The notes: generated by a model from the letters alone, not told the origin. DNA of 64,000 nucleotides from DAOUJI01 sp965197415 (GCA_965197415.1 OZ240207.1:1426001-1490000); one strand, 5' to 3'; numbered from the stretch's first letter, positions 25,667 through 34,872 are shown. Translations and numbers: made by a program.

Positions 25667-26281
25667 GTGGTTAGGTGGCTGCTGGTCCGGCACGGAGAGA
25701 CGGCATGGAACGCCGAAGGGCGTGTGCAGGGCCAGATCGACACTCCCATGTCCGAGAGAGGAATCAAGCAGGCCGAGGCTCTGGGTGACAGGCTGGCTGG
25801 ACACAAGATTGACGCCGCCTATGCCAGCGACTTGTCCCGCGCCTGGGAGACGGCCCGGTTGGCCCTGAAGGGCCACAAGCTGGAACCCCAACCTGCGCCC
25901 CTGCTCAGGGAACGGTCCTGGGGAGAATGGGAAGGGATGACCTTCGGAGAGGTGCGAAAGCAGTTTCCCGAGCAATACGCGGCGGTCCGAGAATCCGTTG
26001 AAGTCTCCCCGCCTGGGGGCGAGAGTGTGTTGGACCTAATGTCCCGCACCACGGACTTTGTACAGAGTATCAATGGACTCCACGCCCAGGAGGACACCGT
26101 GCTGGCCGTAGGACATGGGGGGTGCCTTAACGCCCTACTGGTGAACCTGCTCGAGCTTCCCCCGTCCGCAGCGAGACGCTTTGCTCTGCCGTCGGCCAGC
26201 TTGACTGTAATCGAGCCTCTCCTTTGGGGCCGAGCCATGAGGCTGTTCGGTGACATCTCCCACTGGGAAGGGAAGGTCTGA
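25667..26281 (+). CDS. cobC: histidine phosphatase, probable alpha-ribazole phosphatase
   Basis: This 204-residue phosphoglycerate-mutase-fold phosphatase has the catalytic RHGET motif in LLVRHGETAWNAEGRVQGQI, SDLSRAWETARLAL and the second His in LAVGHGGCLNALL. CobC dephosphorylates alpha-ribazole phosphate during assembly of the cobalamin lower ligand. The symbol rests on the context: cobQ follows with a one-base overlap (TGATG). As a general phosphatase it could act on other phosphoesters. The GTG start at 25667 has GGGAGA ahead of it. Confidence 0.75.
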   Translation: MVRWLLVRHGETAWNAEGRVQGQIDTPMSERGIKQAEALGDRLAGHKIDAAYASDLSRAWETARLALKGHKLEPQPAPLLRERSWGEWEGMTFGEVRKQFPEQYAAVRESVEVSPPGGESVLDLMSRTTDFVQSINGLHAQEDTVLAVGHGGCLNALLVNLLELPPSAARRFALPSASLTVIEPLLWGRAMRLFGDISHWEGKV

Positions 26282-27858
26282 TGTCAAGTTCAAAGTCACA
26301 GGCCCCACGGTCCAAAGTGGTGATGGTCCAGGGCACGGCCTCCCACGTGGGCAAAAGCATTCTGGTAGCCGCGCTCTGTCGCATTTTCCGGCAAGACGGC
26401 TACAGAGTGGCCCCCTTCAAGGCCCAGAACATGTCCAACAACTCCTTCGTCACCCCCGACGGCGGGGAAATTGGACGCGCTCAGGCGGTGCAGGCGGAGG
26501 CTGCCGGAGTTGAACCGGCCGTCGAGATGAACCCCATCCTGCTGAAACCCGAGGCCGACCACCGCTCCCAGGTGGTGCTGATGGGCAAGCCCGCCGCCTC
26601 CGCCACCGCCGAGTATTTCGCCACAGCCAAGCCCATGCTGTGGCAGGCAGTGTCAGAGTCTCTGGACAAGCTGAGAAGCCAATACGACGTGGTGGTCATT
26701 GAAGGCGCCGGCAGCCCCGCCGAAATCAACTTGAAGGCCAACGAAATCGTCAACATGAGAGTGGCCCTACACGCCAAGGCCCCAGTGCTGCTGGTGGGCG
26801 ACATCGACCGGGGAGGAGTGTTCGCTTCCCTGGTGGGCACTATGGAACTCCTGGACCCCCCTGAGAAGGAAGTGGTCAAGGCCTTCATAGTCAACAAGTT
26901 CCGGGGGCAGCTCTCCCTGCTGGAGCCTGGGCTGGACTGGCTGGAAGAACGCACCGGCATTCCGGTGCTGGGAGTGGTGCCTTACTTCAGGGACATAGAG
27001 ATTGCCGAAGAAGACGCCGTATCCCTGGAAGAACGCAGGATGTTGAAATCACAGACCGACTACGTGCTGGACATTGCCGTGCTGGGCCTGCCTCATATAT
27101 CCAACTTCGATGACTTCGATCCCCTGAAGCGGGAACCCGGAGTCCGGCTGCGTTACGTTGAGAACCGGGACACCCTGGGGAAACCCGACCTGATAGTCCT
27201 GCCCGGCACCAAGACAACCATGGCCGACCTGTGGTGGCTGCGGGAACGCGGGTTTGCGTCGGAGATACAAGCCCTGGCCCGTGCGGGGACTCCGGTAATA
27301 GGGATATGCGGCGGCTACCAGATGATGGGCCGCCGCATACTGGACCCTATGGGCGTGGAGTCCGATCAGAAGGAAACGGAGGGTCTGGGCCTGCTTCCCG
27401 TGGACACGGTGTTCGCTACGGAAAAAGAAACGCACAGGGTCCGCGGGACGGTTACCGCATCCAACGGATTGCTGGCTAAAGCGGCAGGAGCCGCCGTCGA
27501 GGGCTATGAGATTCACATGGGTTCGTCCACACCGACAGGCTCGCGAGGTCTGTCGGACCCCTTCCGAATCAGCCGCACTTCCGGCCAACCCTCGTCAGGA
27601 GTCGATGGCTCCGCTACCCAAGACGGGCTTGCAGTGGGGACGTACATCCACGGGGTCTTCAACAGCTACAGCCTGCGCAAGGCAATACTAGAGCAGTTGG
27701 CCGAATGGAAGGGAGCGTCCCTGCCCGACCCCTCCAACACGGGAGGTCAGCTATCCCGCGACGGTGAGTACGACAAGCTCGCCCAGACGGTCAGGGACAG
27801 CCTCAAGATGGACCTGCTCTACCGCATCGTTGGGCTTAATTCGCCGCCGGTGACATAG
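26281..27858 (+). CDS. cobQ: cobyric acid synthase
   Basis: CobQ amidates four peripheral carboxylates of adenosylcobyrinic acid a,c-diamide using glutamine and ATP. The 525-residue protein has GTASHVGKSILVAALCRIFR and FKAQNMSNNSFVTPDG, the family's dethiobiotin-synthetase-like ATP site. EGAGSPAEINLKANEIVNM and LVGDIDRGGVFASLVG follow. The glutamine amidotransferase domain has the nucleophile in GICGGYQMMGRR and a His in YIHGVFNSYSLRK. Length and domain order are normal. It is coupled to cobC by a one-base overlap. A cobalamin adenosyltransferase gene lies at 39963. Confidence 0.95.
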   Translation: MSSSKSQAPRSKVVMVQGTASHVGKSILVAALCRIFRQDGYRVAPFKAQNMSNNSFVTPDGGEIGRAQAVQAEAAGVEPAVEMNPILLKPEADHRSQVVLMGKPAASATAEYFATAKPMLWQAVSESLDKLRSQYDVVVIEGAGSPAEINLKANEIVNMRVALHAKAPVLLVGDIDRGGVFASLVGTMELLDPPEKEVVKAFIVNKFRGQLSLLEPGLDWLEERTGIPVLGVVPYFRDIEIAEEDAVSLEERRMLKSQTDYVLDIAVLGLPHISNFDDFDPLKREPGVRLRYVENRDTLGKPDLIVLPGTKTTMADLWWLRERGFASEIQALARAGTPVIGICGGYQMMGRRILDPMGVESDQKETEGLGLLPVDTVFATEKETHRVRGTVTASNGLLAKAAGAAVEGYEIHMGSSTPTGSRGLSDPFRISRTSGQPSSGVDGSATQDGLAVGTYIHGVFNSYSLRKAILEQLAEWKGASLPDPSNTGGQLSRDGEYDKLAQTVRDSLKMDLLYRIVGLNSPPVT

Positions 27859-27881
27859 TCGAATCCTGCTGCGTGGAGCGG

Positions 27882-27931
27882 ACCTTCGACAAGCTCAGAG
27901 CCTGCCCCGTACTCGATACGGGGCCGAACGG
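27882..27931. repeat. CTTCGACA-type REP element carrying an internal hairpin
   Basis: The ends ACCTTCGACAAGCTCAGAG and CGAACGG match the copy at 21819. Between them is GCCCCGTA-CTCGA-TACGGGGC, an eight-pair palindrome at 27904-27924. The hairpin appears inserted inside the repeat. Confidence 0.6.
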
Positions 27932-28095
27932 AACGAAGGAGTGGCCAGAGACAATCGAAAGGACTCGCATGAAGGCCCAAGCCACATTGACAAAGGGGGC
28001 GCCGGAAACTAAACTTCCAATAATGATTCTAATGAGAGAATCGATGGAATGCTCTCGTTGGAGGTATAGGGCAGTTTAGCCCTGTTTTCCCCTGC

Positions 28096-28124
28096 TTTAC
28101 TCCCTTTCTCTGCGATTGTATACT
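28096..28124 (+). promoter_or_regulatory. sigma-70-type promoter for the DUF1800 operon
   Basis: TTTACT is followed after 17 bases by TATACT. A strong AAAGGAGG ribosome binding site comes shortly before the ATG at 28159. Confidence 0.55.
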
Positions 28125-28158
28125 TAACAACGATTGTTGATGACGAAAGGAGGCGTCT

Positions 28159-29577
28159 ATGCCTGATAAGGACATTGCGTCAATGGCCCACCTCATGCGT
28201 AGGGCCGGGTTCGGAGCCACCAGAGACGAGTTGGAATCCCGCGTGGCCAAAGGCTATGAAGCTACGGTCGAGGAGCTGATTCACCCCGCGGGGCAGCCCG
28301 ACGTAGAGTTCGACCTGATGGAGCGCTACGTCCCCGAGTATGGTGAACTGGCCGGAATCGAGGCCAATCAGCAAGGCTGGGCCTACCGGATGTGCACCAC
28401 ACAGCGTCCCTTCCAGGAGAAGGTCGTCCTGTTCTGGCACGGCATTCTGTGCACCGGCTTCGCCAAGATCGACCACGGCCGGATGATGAGCTACAACATC
28501 GACCTCTTCCGGCAATTCGCCTTCGGGAACTTCCGCACCCTGCTGGTGGAGTTGTCCAAACACCCCACGATGGTCTACTACCTGGACAACAACGACAACC
28601 ACAAGGGCAACATCAACGAGAACTTTGGCCGTGAGCTTCTGGAACTGTTCTCCCTCGGCGTGGGCATGGACGGCGACTTCAACTACACCGAGGACGACGT
28701 AAAGGCCGCTTCCAGGGCCTTCACGGGTTGGAACATCGAGCCCACATACCCCACCTACCCGTACGGACGGGCCTTGTGGAAGTTCCGATACGACCCCGCC
28801 GACCACGACGACAGCGAGAAGACCCTCCTGGGAGAGACCGGCCGCTGGAACGGCGAAGACGCGATCGACATCATCCTCCGCCAGCCCGGAACGGCCAGGT
28901 TCATCGCCCGCCACCTCTACAACTTCTTCGTGGCCGACGAGCCCCAGGTGCCCGCGTGGAAGGACACAGCTCCCAGGGACGTCGAGGCCATCCAAACCCT
29001 GGAAAAGGCCATACTTGACAACGACTACGAGATGCGGCCCGTATACCGAACTCTGTTCAACTCGGAGTTCTTCAAAGAGGCCCAGTTCCAGAAGGTGAAG
29101 AGCCCCGCCGAGGTGGTTATAGGCACGGTCAGGCTGACCAAGGACCACCAGGGAGACATCAAGCGCGGCATGTTCGAGATAATGCAGGAATGCACCTACA
29201 TGGGGCAGGACCTGATGAACCCACCCTCCGTGGAGGGATGGCACACCGGAAGGGAATGGATAGACAGCGGCACACTGGTGGAGCGAATCAACTTCGTCGC
29301 CGACCAGATATCTCAGAGAGCCCCTGGCGTGCAGTTGATCATCGACCGGCTCAGCGACGGCACGACGCCCATGGCTGCCGAAGAATTCGTGGACGGCTGC
29401 CTTGACCTGATGGGGCCCATCGAGGTCCAGGGCGACACCCGCAAGTCCCTGGTCGAATACGCCTCTGCCGGCGGAGAACTGAAGAGGGACTCCGAAGAGG
29501 CCCGCGGCGAGTTCGGGGACCGGGTCGTCGAGATGCTCCAGCTGATTTCAGCCACCGCAGAATACCAATACGCATAG
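28159..29577 (+). CDS. DUF1800 family protein
   Basis: This 472-residue protein has MAHLMRRAGFGATRDELESR, FQEKVVLFWHGILCTGF and LVELSKHPTMVYYLDNNDNH, the typical DUF1800 N-terminal and central motifs. ENFGRELLELFSLGVG and DDVKAASRAFTGWNIEP follow. These proteins are usually encoded next to a DUF1501 protein and may be exported or cell-surface enzymes, but their activity is unknown. No signal peptide is evident at the start. It is first in an operon with DUF1501 and an NHL protein. A strong ribosome binding site (AAAGGAGG) precedes it. Confidence 0.92.
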   Translation: MPDKDIASMAHLMRRAGFGATRDELESRVAKGYEATVEELIHPAGQPDVEFDLMERYVPEYGELAGIEANQQGWAYRMCTTQRPFQEKVVLFWHGILCTGFAKIDHGRMMSYNIDLFRQFAFGNFRTLLVELSKHPTMVYYLDNNDNHKGNINENFGRELLELFSLGVGMDGDFNYTEDDVKAASRAFTGWNIEPTYPTYPYGRALWKFRYDPADHDDSEKTLLGETGRWNGEDAIDIILRQPGTARFIARHLYNFFVADEPQVPAWKDTAPRDVEAIQTLEKAILDNDYEMRPVYRTLFNSEFFKEAQFQKVKSPAEVVIGTVRLTKDHQGDIKRGMFEIMQECTYMGQDLMNPPSVEGWHTGREWIDSGTLVERINFVADQISQRAPGVQLIIDRLSDGTTPMAAEEFVDGCLDLMGPIEVQGDTRKSLVEYASAGGELKRDSEEARGEFGDRVVEMLQLISATAEYQYA

Positions 29578-29597
29578 GTTAACCACGAGGAGGAATC

Positions 29598-30740
29598 ATG
29601 GCAGGAAACGGCAACGGCAGAGAACGAGTCTTGGTAGTCCTCTCCATGTCCGGTGGAAACGACGGGCTCAACACCCTTGTGCCGTACACCAACTCGAACT
29701 ACTACGACTACCGGCGCACTCTTGGGGTGCAGGAAGACCAGGTCCTCAAGATAAACGACGAGGTGGGCTTCCACCCCAGCATGACCGAGCTCAAGGACAT
29801 GTACGACGAGGGCAACGTGGCGGTGATTCAGGGCGTCGGATACCCCCACCCCAGCCGCTCCCACTTCCGCTCCATGGACATCTGGCACACCTGTGAGCCG
29901 GACATCATCGGCCAGGAAGGCTGGCTCGGAAGGTCCATCCGTGACATTGACCCCAACGGTGAGAACGTCCTGACCGGAGTTAACTTTGGGCGCGGACTCC
30001 CCAGGGCCCTGGTGGCCCCGGGTGTCCCCGTGGCGTCAGTCTCCAACATAGAAACGTACGGCGTGCTTACGGGAATCGACGGCCAGGACCAGCGGTCCCA
30101 GGCCCTCGAGACCTTCAGCAGGATGTACTCCCCGGCCATCGGCTCCGGCCCCGTGATGGACTACATCTGGGAAACGGGCCGTTCGGCCCTCAAGGGCGCC
30201 GACATTCTGAAAATCGCCCCCGAACGGTACGAGTCCACCGTGGAATACGGCCACTTCCCCATCGCCCAGGGAATGCGCGGCATCGCGCAGGTCCACTTCG
30301 CCGAGCTTGGGACCAGGGTGCTCTACACCACGTCCCCATACAACTCCTTTGACACCCACGCCAGCCAGGCCGGCAACCAGGCCCGCCTGTGGCGCGAGGT
30401 CTCCCGGACCGTGTCCGACTTCTACGACGACCTTCGGGAGCACAACCAGGGCGACGAAGTCGTCCTGCTCCTGTTCAGCGAGTTCGGACGCAGGGCCAAG
30501 GACAACGGAGGCGGGACCGACCACGGCACAGGCAGCGTGTGCTTCGTCATCGGCGACCACGTAAAGGGCGGACTGTACGGCGAGTACCCCTCCCTGAAGG
30601 AAGCCGACCTGGAAGACGGCGGGGACCTGATGCACACTGTGGACTTCCGCAGCGTATACTCCACCATCCTGGACAAGTGGTTTGGATTGGAGCCTCAGCC
30701 CATCGTCAACGGCAACTTCGAGCAGATCGACTTCCTCTAG
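29598..30740 (+). CDS. DUF1501 family protein
   Basis: This 380-residue protein of the DUF1501 family (sulfatase/alkaline-phosphatase-like fold) follows DUF1800 by 20 bases. VLVVLSMSGGNDGLNTLVPY (the family's N-terminal metal-site region), VIQGVGYPHPSRSHFRSMDI and LLLFSEFGRRAKDNGGGTDH are the conserved segments. DHGTGSVCFVIGDHVKGGLYG also fits. There is no twin-arginine signal here, although many relatives have one. The family has no confirmed substrate. It probably acts with its DUF1800 partner. The NHL protein follows after about 98 bases. Confidence 0.92.
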   Translation: MAGNGNGRERVLVVLSMSGGNDGLNTLVPYTNSNYYDYRRTLGVQEDQVLKINDEVGFHPSMTELKDMYDEGNVAVIQGVGYPHPSRSHFRSMDIWHTCEPDIIGQEGWLGRSIRDIDPNGENVLTGVNFGRGLPRALVAPGVPVASVSNIETYGVLTGIDGQDQRSQALETFSRMYSPAIGSGPVMDYIWETGRSALKGADILKIAPERYESTVEYGHFPIAQGMRGIAQVHFAELGTRVLYTTSPYNSFDTHASQAGNQARLWREVSRTVSDFYDDLREHNQGDEVVLLLFSEFGRRAKDNGGGTDHGTGSVCFVIGDHVKGGLYGEYPSLKEADLEDGGDLMHTVDFRSVYSTILDKWFGLEPQPIVNGNFEQIDFL

Positions 30741-30838
30741 GCGCGAAGACCGGAACAAAAGGCGGCAGGGAAGACTCATCTCCCCTGCCGCCCATCACGG
30801 TGTACATCGGGAAACCGTCCCGACAGTGGAGAGTTAGC

Positions 30839-31915
30839 ATGTCAAGCTTCTTCTTTGGAATAACAGACCGCGTATTCACCTATGACCACACTATCGGCAG
30901 GGCCGAGTTCTCAGGCTCCGGGTTCAGGCAGCCCATGGACATGGCCATGTCCTCCGAGGGAATCATATACGTGCCCAGCCGGTGCTGGGAGTACCGCCCC
31001 GACGGAGTCCGGGTCACCATGGTGACGCCGGATGAGGACTTCGTGGGCGAGTTCAGCAAGTTCGGGGACGGGGACGGCGACATGGTATGGCCCACCTCCA
31101 TCGCCCTGGACAAAGACGACAACGTGTACCTGGCCGACGAGGCCCTGAACCGCATTTCCATATTCGACAAGGACGGCGGCTTCCTGGAAAAGTGGGGAGT
31201 CCCCGGCTCGGAAGAGGGCCAAATCAACAAGCCGTCGGGCATACGCTTCGACGCAGACGGAAACATGATTATGGTGGACAGCGCCAACCACAGGGTGCAG
31301 AAGTTCACCAAGGACGGCAAGTTCCTGGGGTCCTGGGGCTCCCACGGGACCGAGCCGGGGCAGTTTAACCTGCCCTGGGGCCTGACCATCGACCACAACG
31401 GAGACGTGTACGTCTGCGACTGGCGCAACGACCGCGTCCAAAAGTTCTCTCCTGATGGCGAGTACCTGGCCGAGTTCGGCGCTCCCCACACGGAGATGTC
31501 CGAAGCCGACAGCCAACAGTACGTCCTTAGCGTCCAGATAGGCGTGGACAAAGTTTTCAGCGACGAGCCCAGGCAGGCCATGCCCCCGGGTCAGTTCGAC
31601 CGTCCCACGGGAGTAGCTGTCGACAAGTACGGCGACGTGTACGTATGCGACTGGCGCAACGACCGGGTGGAAGTCCTTTCGCCCGACGGACGCTACATCA
31701 CCTCGCTGACCGGCGAGGCCGGCCTGTCCAAGTGGGGACATGAGAAGCTCAACGCCAATCCGGACCACCTAAGAATGCGCAAGCTGGTGCGCGACCTCGT
31801 GATGGAGCGCAAGATGTGGCGGCCCAAGGCGATAATGATCGACGACAACGGGCGCATCTTCATCCTGGATACCAACCGGTCACGCATACAGATCTACCAG
31901 AAAGAAGACTACTAG
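30839..31915 (+). CDS. NHL-repeat beta-propeller protein
   Basis: This 358-residue protein is built of NHL repeats. Examples are GDMVWPTSIALDKDDNVYLA, GQINKPSGIRFDADGNMIM, GQFNLPWGLTIDHNGDVYVC and GQFDRPTGVAVDKYGDVYVC. Repeats end in RIS, RVQKF, RVQKFS, RVEVLS and RIQIY, giving a propeller of about six blades. No signal peptide is seen. I chose the ATG at 30839, because the longer frame to 30389 overlaps the DUF1501 gene in another frame and reads as non-protein. Propellers of this kind often act as scaffolds or have peptidyl-lyase activity. Confidence 0.88.
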   Translation: MSSFFFGITDRVFTYDHTIGRAEFSGSGFRQPMDMAMSSEGIIYVPSRCWEYRPDGVRVTMVTPDEDFVGEFSKFGDGDGDMVWPTSIALDKDDNVYLADEALNRISIFDKDGGFLEKWGVPGSEEGQINKPSGIRFDADGNMIMVDSANHRVQKFTKDGKFLGSWGSHGTEPGQFNLPWGLTIDHNGDVYVCDWRNDRVQKFSPDGEYLAEFGAPHTEMSEADSQQYVLSVQIGVDKVFSDEPRQAMPPGQFDRPTGVAVDKYGDVYVCDWRNDRVEVLSPDGRYITSLTGEAGLSKWGHEKLNANPDHLRMRKLVRDLVMERKMWRPKAIMIDDNGRIFILDTNRSRIQIYQKEDY

Positions 31916-31944
31916 CCGCCCTGTCCCCAATGCTGCAAAGCCAA

Positions 31945-31975
31945 TGAAAGTCCCCCGACAGTCGGGGGACTTTCA
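31945..31975 (+). terminator. perfect 15-pair hairpin terminator
   Basis: TGAAAGTCCCCCGAC and GTCGGGGGACTTTCA form a perfect inverted repeat around a single A, 30 bases after the NHL gene stop. The outer T-tract (ACTTTCA) makes it a likely terminator in both directions. It closes the DUF1800-DUF1501-NHL operon. Confidence 0.75.
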
Positions 31976-32005
31976 CGTTCAGGCGCTTGCCAGTGAGGAA
32001 ACAGA

Positions 32006-32326
32006 ATGGCCGACGATAGAGTGACGTGGCCCAGGGTCAAGGAGCTTTTGGACGGCATCATGGAACGCTGGACCGCAAGGCACGGAGAGCCGGCACCCGG
32101 CATCCATGACTACTGGTGGGACACGCCTGAGGAGTTGGCGGCCAACAAGCCCTACGGACGGCAGCTTATCGAGCCTGGGGTCCCTGGCAAGGAAACCTTC
32201 CTGGTAGTATTCCTCAGGAAGGGCATAGGCTCAATCCCGAAGATGCCCCGAGGAGGACCTTTTCTCAAAGAGGACGAGGTCCAGGAAATCGAGCGGTGGA
32301 TTGACGACGGGATGCCCGTAGAGTAG
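32006..32326 (+). CDS. hypothetical protein with cytochrome-domain-like tail
   Basis: This 106-residue protein starts MADDRVTWPRVKELLDGIME. The closing part, KMPRGGPFLKEDEVQEIERW followed by IDDGMPVE, resembles the last segment of planctomycete-type c-type cytochrome domains, but the CxxCH heme motif is absent. It has no signal peptide. It starts 30 bases after the terminator and faces the YkgJ gene, which is convergent. The function is unknown. Confidence 0.6.
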   Translation: MADDRVTWPRVKELLDGIMERWTARHGEPAPGIHDYWWDTPEELAANKPYGRQLIEPGVPGKETFLVVFLRKGIGSIPKMPRGGPFLKEDEVQEIERWIDDGMPVE

Positions 32327-32349
32327 TCCGGGCCAAACAGGGCCTTAAA

Positions 32350-32688
32350 TCAACCGCCGGATATGGCGCACCCCGGAGTCTTCTTTTCAGGAAAGTCCCT
32401 GCACCTTTGGGGACGGCTGTCGTAAATGCGGCATGCCCACGTATCGGGGTCAAGCATCGGGCAGCGGTCGCCCTGGTGATCCGTGAAACGCAGCCATCCT
32501 GAGCCATACTGGTCCCGGACGACCACCGGAGAGACGCCGAGGTCCCTGGCGGAGCCCAGGAACAGGTCCACCTCGTCCCACTCCAGCAACAACACGATCG
32601 GACCCCTGCAGCACATCCCATGGCATTCCTCCATGCAGGTCCGGGACGCCTCTTCAGGGGTTAGTTCTGGCAAAATATGAGGAGCCAT
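32350..32688 (-). CDS. YkgJ-family cysteine-cluster protein
   Basis: This 112-residue protein shows the YkgJ/Fe-S cysteine cluster layout. CMEECHGMCCRGPIVLLLEW holds the first four Cys residues, followed by GDRCPMLDPDTWACRIYDSR and PQRCRDFP. Such proteins are thought to bind zinc or an Fe-S cluster, but no function is known. The ATG at 32688, with AGGAGAGCAAC upstream, is preferred over 32706. It runs toward the hypothetical gene at 32006, so transcription there is convergent. Confidence 0.8.
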   Translation of the reverse strand: MAPHILPELTPEEASRTCMEECHGMCCRGPIVLLLEWDEVDLFLGSARDLGVSPVVVRDQYGSGWLRFTDHQGDRCPMLDPDTWACRIYDSRPQRCRDFPEKKTPGCAISGG

Positions 32689-32801
32689 GTTGCTCTCCTT
32701 CCTCAATTATACACCCCTCTCGGAGCCTGCGTCTCGACCCAAGTTTGACGCCCTGCAACACTGGCGCTAGCATCCCTTTAACCTTACCTGGGACAGAGTG
32801 C

Positions 32802-33503
32802 ATGACCCAACCGCTCAACCAACCGCCTGGCCAAGACTCCGGCGAACTCCGTGCCGACATTCTCAGGGTGGACTCCGGTCCTCCCCATGAAGGAGACGCT
32901 GGAGAGGGCATAGTCATCCACACCAGCCGCGGCCCTCTGCCTGGAATTCTGCACAGGGGCCAGGACCGAATCGACCAAGGCGTCTTGTGGGTTGCGGGAG
33001 CCCGGGGCGGATACACAGGCCCGGCCAACAACGTCTACGGAGACCTGTCGGAAGAGCTGACGGCCCAGGGAATAATCTCGCTACGACTCAACTACAGGCA
33101 GCCCGGCGTGTTCCCAGAGTCGGTGTTGGACACACTGGTGGGCCTCTCCTTCCTGAAAGGCATCGGCTGTGCCCGGACGGCGGTGGTCGGCCACTCCTTT
33201 GGCGGGGCTGTAGTGATAGCCGCGGCCGCGTTAAGCCCAACGGCCAGCGCCGTCGTGTCGCTGTCACCTCAGACCTACGGCGCACAAAACGCCGGGGAGA
33301 TAGCTCCGCGTCCTATTCTCGTGGTGCATGGGCTGTCCGACACGCGCCTGCCTCCCAAGTGCGCTGAGCAAATCTACGCCTGGTCGGGAGAACCCAAAGA
33401 GCTTGTTCTATACCCCGACACCGAACACGGCCTTCGGGAATCATCCGACGAGCTGCGTGACCTCCTCCGCACCTGGATACCGGAGAAGCTCAAAGAGGCA
33501 TAA
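32802..33503 (+). CDS. alpha/beta hydrolase (dienelactone-hydrolase-like)
   Basis: This 233-residue protein has the alpha/beta hydrolase nucleophile elbow VVGHSFGGAVVIAAAA, the acid strand region PILVVHGLSDTRLPP and the C-terminal His in YPDTEHGLRESSDELRDLLR. LWVAGARGGYTGPANNVYGD is the first beta strand and oxyanion loop. I chose the ATG at 32802, since an in-frame start at 32745 would add 19 residues without family character. No signal peptide. The substrate is not predictable. Confidence 0.8.
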   Translation: MTQPLNQPPGQDSGELRADILRVDSGPPHEGDAGEGIVIHTSRGPLPGILHRGQDRIDQGVLWVAGARGGYTGPANNVYGDLSEELTAQGIISLRLNYRQPGVFPESVLDTLVGLSFLKGIGCARTAVVGHSFGGAVVIAAAALSPTASAVVSLSPQTYGAQNAGEIAPRPILVVHGLSDTRLPPKCAEQIYAWSGEPKELVLYPDTEHGLRESSDELRDLLRTWIPEKLKEA

Positions 33504-33589
33504 CAGGGAGCACGTTCAATCTGGCGGCTATGACGTTCACTCTGTCGAAAATGGCCCGCCCACAACCGTAACTCCCCCTTCAAGTTATG

Positions 33590-33618
33590 TTGACTTTGGG
33601 GCTTGGCTCTGATAGAGT
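33590..33618 (+). promoter_or_regulatory. sigma-70-type promoter for the GuaB3-type gene
   Basis: TTGACT is followed after 17 bases by TAGAGT. It lies about 115 bases before the start at 33733, which leaves a long leader. Confidence 0.45.
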
Positions 33619-33732
33619 CTTGCGAACTATCCCACCTGCCGATGGCGCTCAGCCCTTTGCCAGCCCACAAACACGGCCACAGGGCATCCGCAGAGGCCAT
33701 CTCAGGGGTGCATTTGAGAGGTGGTTGAGAGG

Positions 33733-34869
33733 ATGGGAGCGCCGCTTTTTAAGGAATTCCGCAGGGCCTACGGTTTCGATGAGGTCGCCATCGTCCCCGG
33801 CGAAGTGACCATCAACCCCGATCTGGCTTCCACTGACTTCTCCGTTGGGGACAGAGTGTTCGGCATCCCCATCATCGCGGCGGCCATGGACGCCATCGTC
33901 TCCCCGTCATTCGCCGGACTCATGCACCAGAACGGCGGCTTGGGGGTCATGAACCTGGAGGGCATATACAGCCGCTACGAAGATCCCTACTCCGCTTTGG
34001 AAGAGGTGGTGGCGGCTCGGCAGGAGGAGTGCACGGAGCTGCTCCAGCAAATATACTCCGAACCCGTAAAAGAAGAACTCATCAGCAAGTCGGTCCGGCA
34101 GATAAAAGAGACCGGCGCCGTCTGCTGTGTGTCCATCACGCCTCAGAACACCAAGAAGCTATCCCCGATAGCCGTGGAGGCCGGCGCCGACATGATATTG
34201 GTGCAGTCCACCGTCACCACGGCCCGGCACATGTCCCGCAGCTACCGCGGACTGATATTTTCCGAACTGCGGCAGCAGCTCAACGTGCCCGTGCTGGTAG
34301 GGAACTGCGTCTCCTACAACGTTGCCCTGGAACTGATGGAGACTGGGATTGACGGCATCATGGTGGGAGTCGGCCCAGGGGCCGCCTGCACCACCCGCGA
34401 GGTGGTGGGCGTAGGAGTCCCTCAGATTTCGGCCACCCTGGAGTGCGCTTCAGCCCGCGAAGAGTATTACAAGCGGACGGGCCGCTACGTCTCGGTGATC
34501 ACCGACGGCGGCATCCGGACCGGCGGCGACCTTTGCAAATCCATCGCCAGCGGCGCCGACGCCGTCATGCTCGGCACACCCTTCGCACAGGCCGAGGAAG
34601 CGCCGGGCAGGGGATACAACTGGGGAATGGCCAACCCCCATCCCGAACTGCCCAGAGGCACCCGCATCAAGGTGGGGACCAAGGGAAGCTTGGGCAGCCT
34701 GCTGTTCGGGCCGACATCCGTGACCGACGGCACCCAGAACTTGGTGGGCGCCCTCAGGGTGGCGATGGGAATGTGCGGCGCTTACACGATTCGGGACATG
34801 CACAAGGCCGAGATGGTGGTAGCCCCGGCCATCCGCACCGAGGGCAAGATATTCCAGTTCGGCGGCTAG
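33733..34869 (+). CDS. guaB3: GuaB3-type IMP dehydrogenase-related protein
   Basis: This 378-residue TIM-barrel protein is of the IMP dehydrogenase/GMP reductase family and lacks CBS domains, as in the GuaB3 group found in actinobacteria, cyanobacteria and Chloroflexota. GIPIIAAAMDAIVSPSFAGL, DGIMVGVGPGAACTTREVVG (with the catalytic Cys in AACTTR) and ADAVMLGTPFAQAEEAPGRG are the key segments. GuaB3 members have been linked to purine metabolism, and some act as GMP reductase-like. An in-frame GTG at 33721 would add four residues. It converges with hisIE, three bases apart. Confidence 0.82.
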   Translation: MGAPLFKEFRRAYGFDEVAIVPGEVTINPDLASTDFSVGDRVFGIPIIAAAMDAIVSPSFAGLMHQNGGLGVMNLEGIYSRYEDPYSALEEVVAARQEECTELLQQIYSEPVKEELISKSVRQIKETGAVCCVSITPQNTKKLSPIAVEAGADMILVQSTVTTARHMSRSYRGLIFSELRQQLNVPVLVGNCVSYNVALELMETGIDGIMVGVGPGAACTTREVVGVGVPQISATLECASAREEYYKRTGRYVSVITDGGIRTGGDLCKSIASGADAVMLGTPFAQAEEAPGRGYNWGMANPHPELPRGTRIKVGTKGSLGSLLFGPTSVTDGTQNLVGALRVAMGMCGAYTIRDMHKAEMVVAPAIRTEGKIFQFGG

Positions 34870-34872
34870 GGG

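Larger units (their letters stand above)
27859..28158. other. 300-base intergenic region with REP copy and promoter
   Basis: It holds the repeat at 27882-27931 and the promoter of the DUF1800 operon at 28096-28124. I see no additional gene. Confidence 0.6.

Noticed and set aside
30389..30838. 150-codon N-terminal extension of the NHL gene
   Set aside because: It overlaps the DUF1501 gene in another frame and reads as an Arg-rich shadow sequence. The ATG at 30839 starts the real protein.
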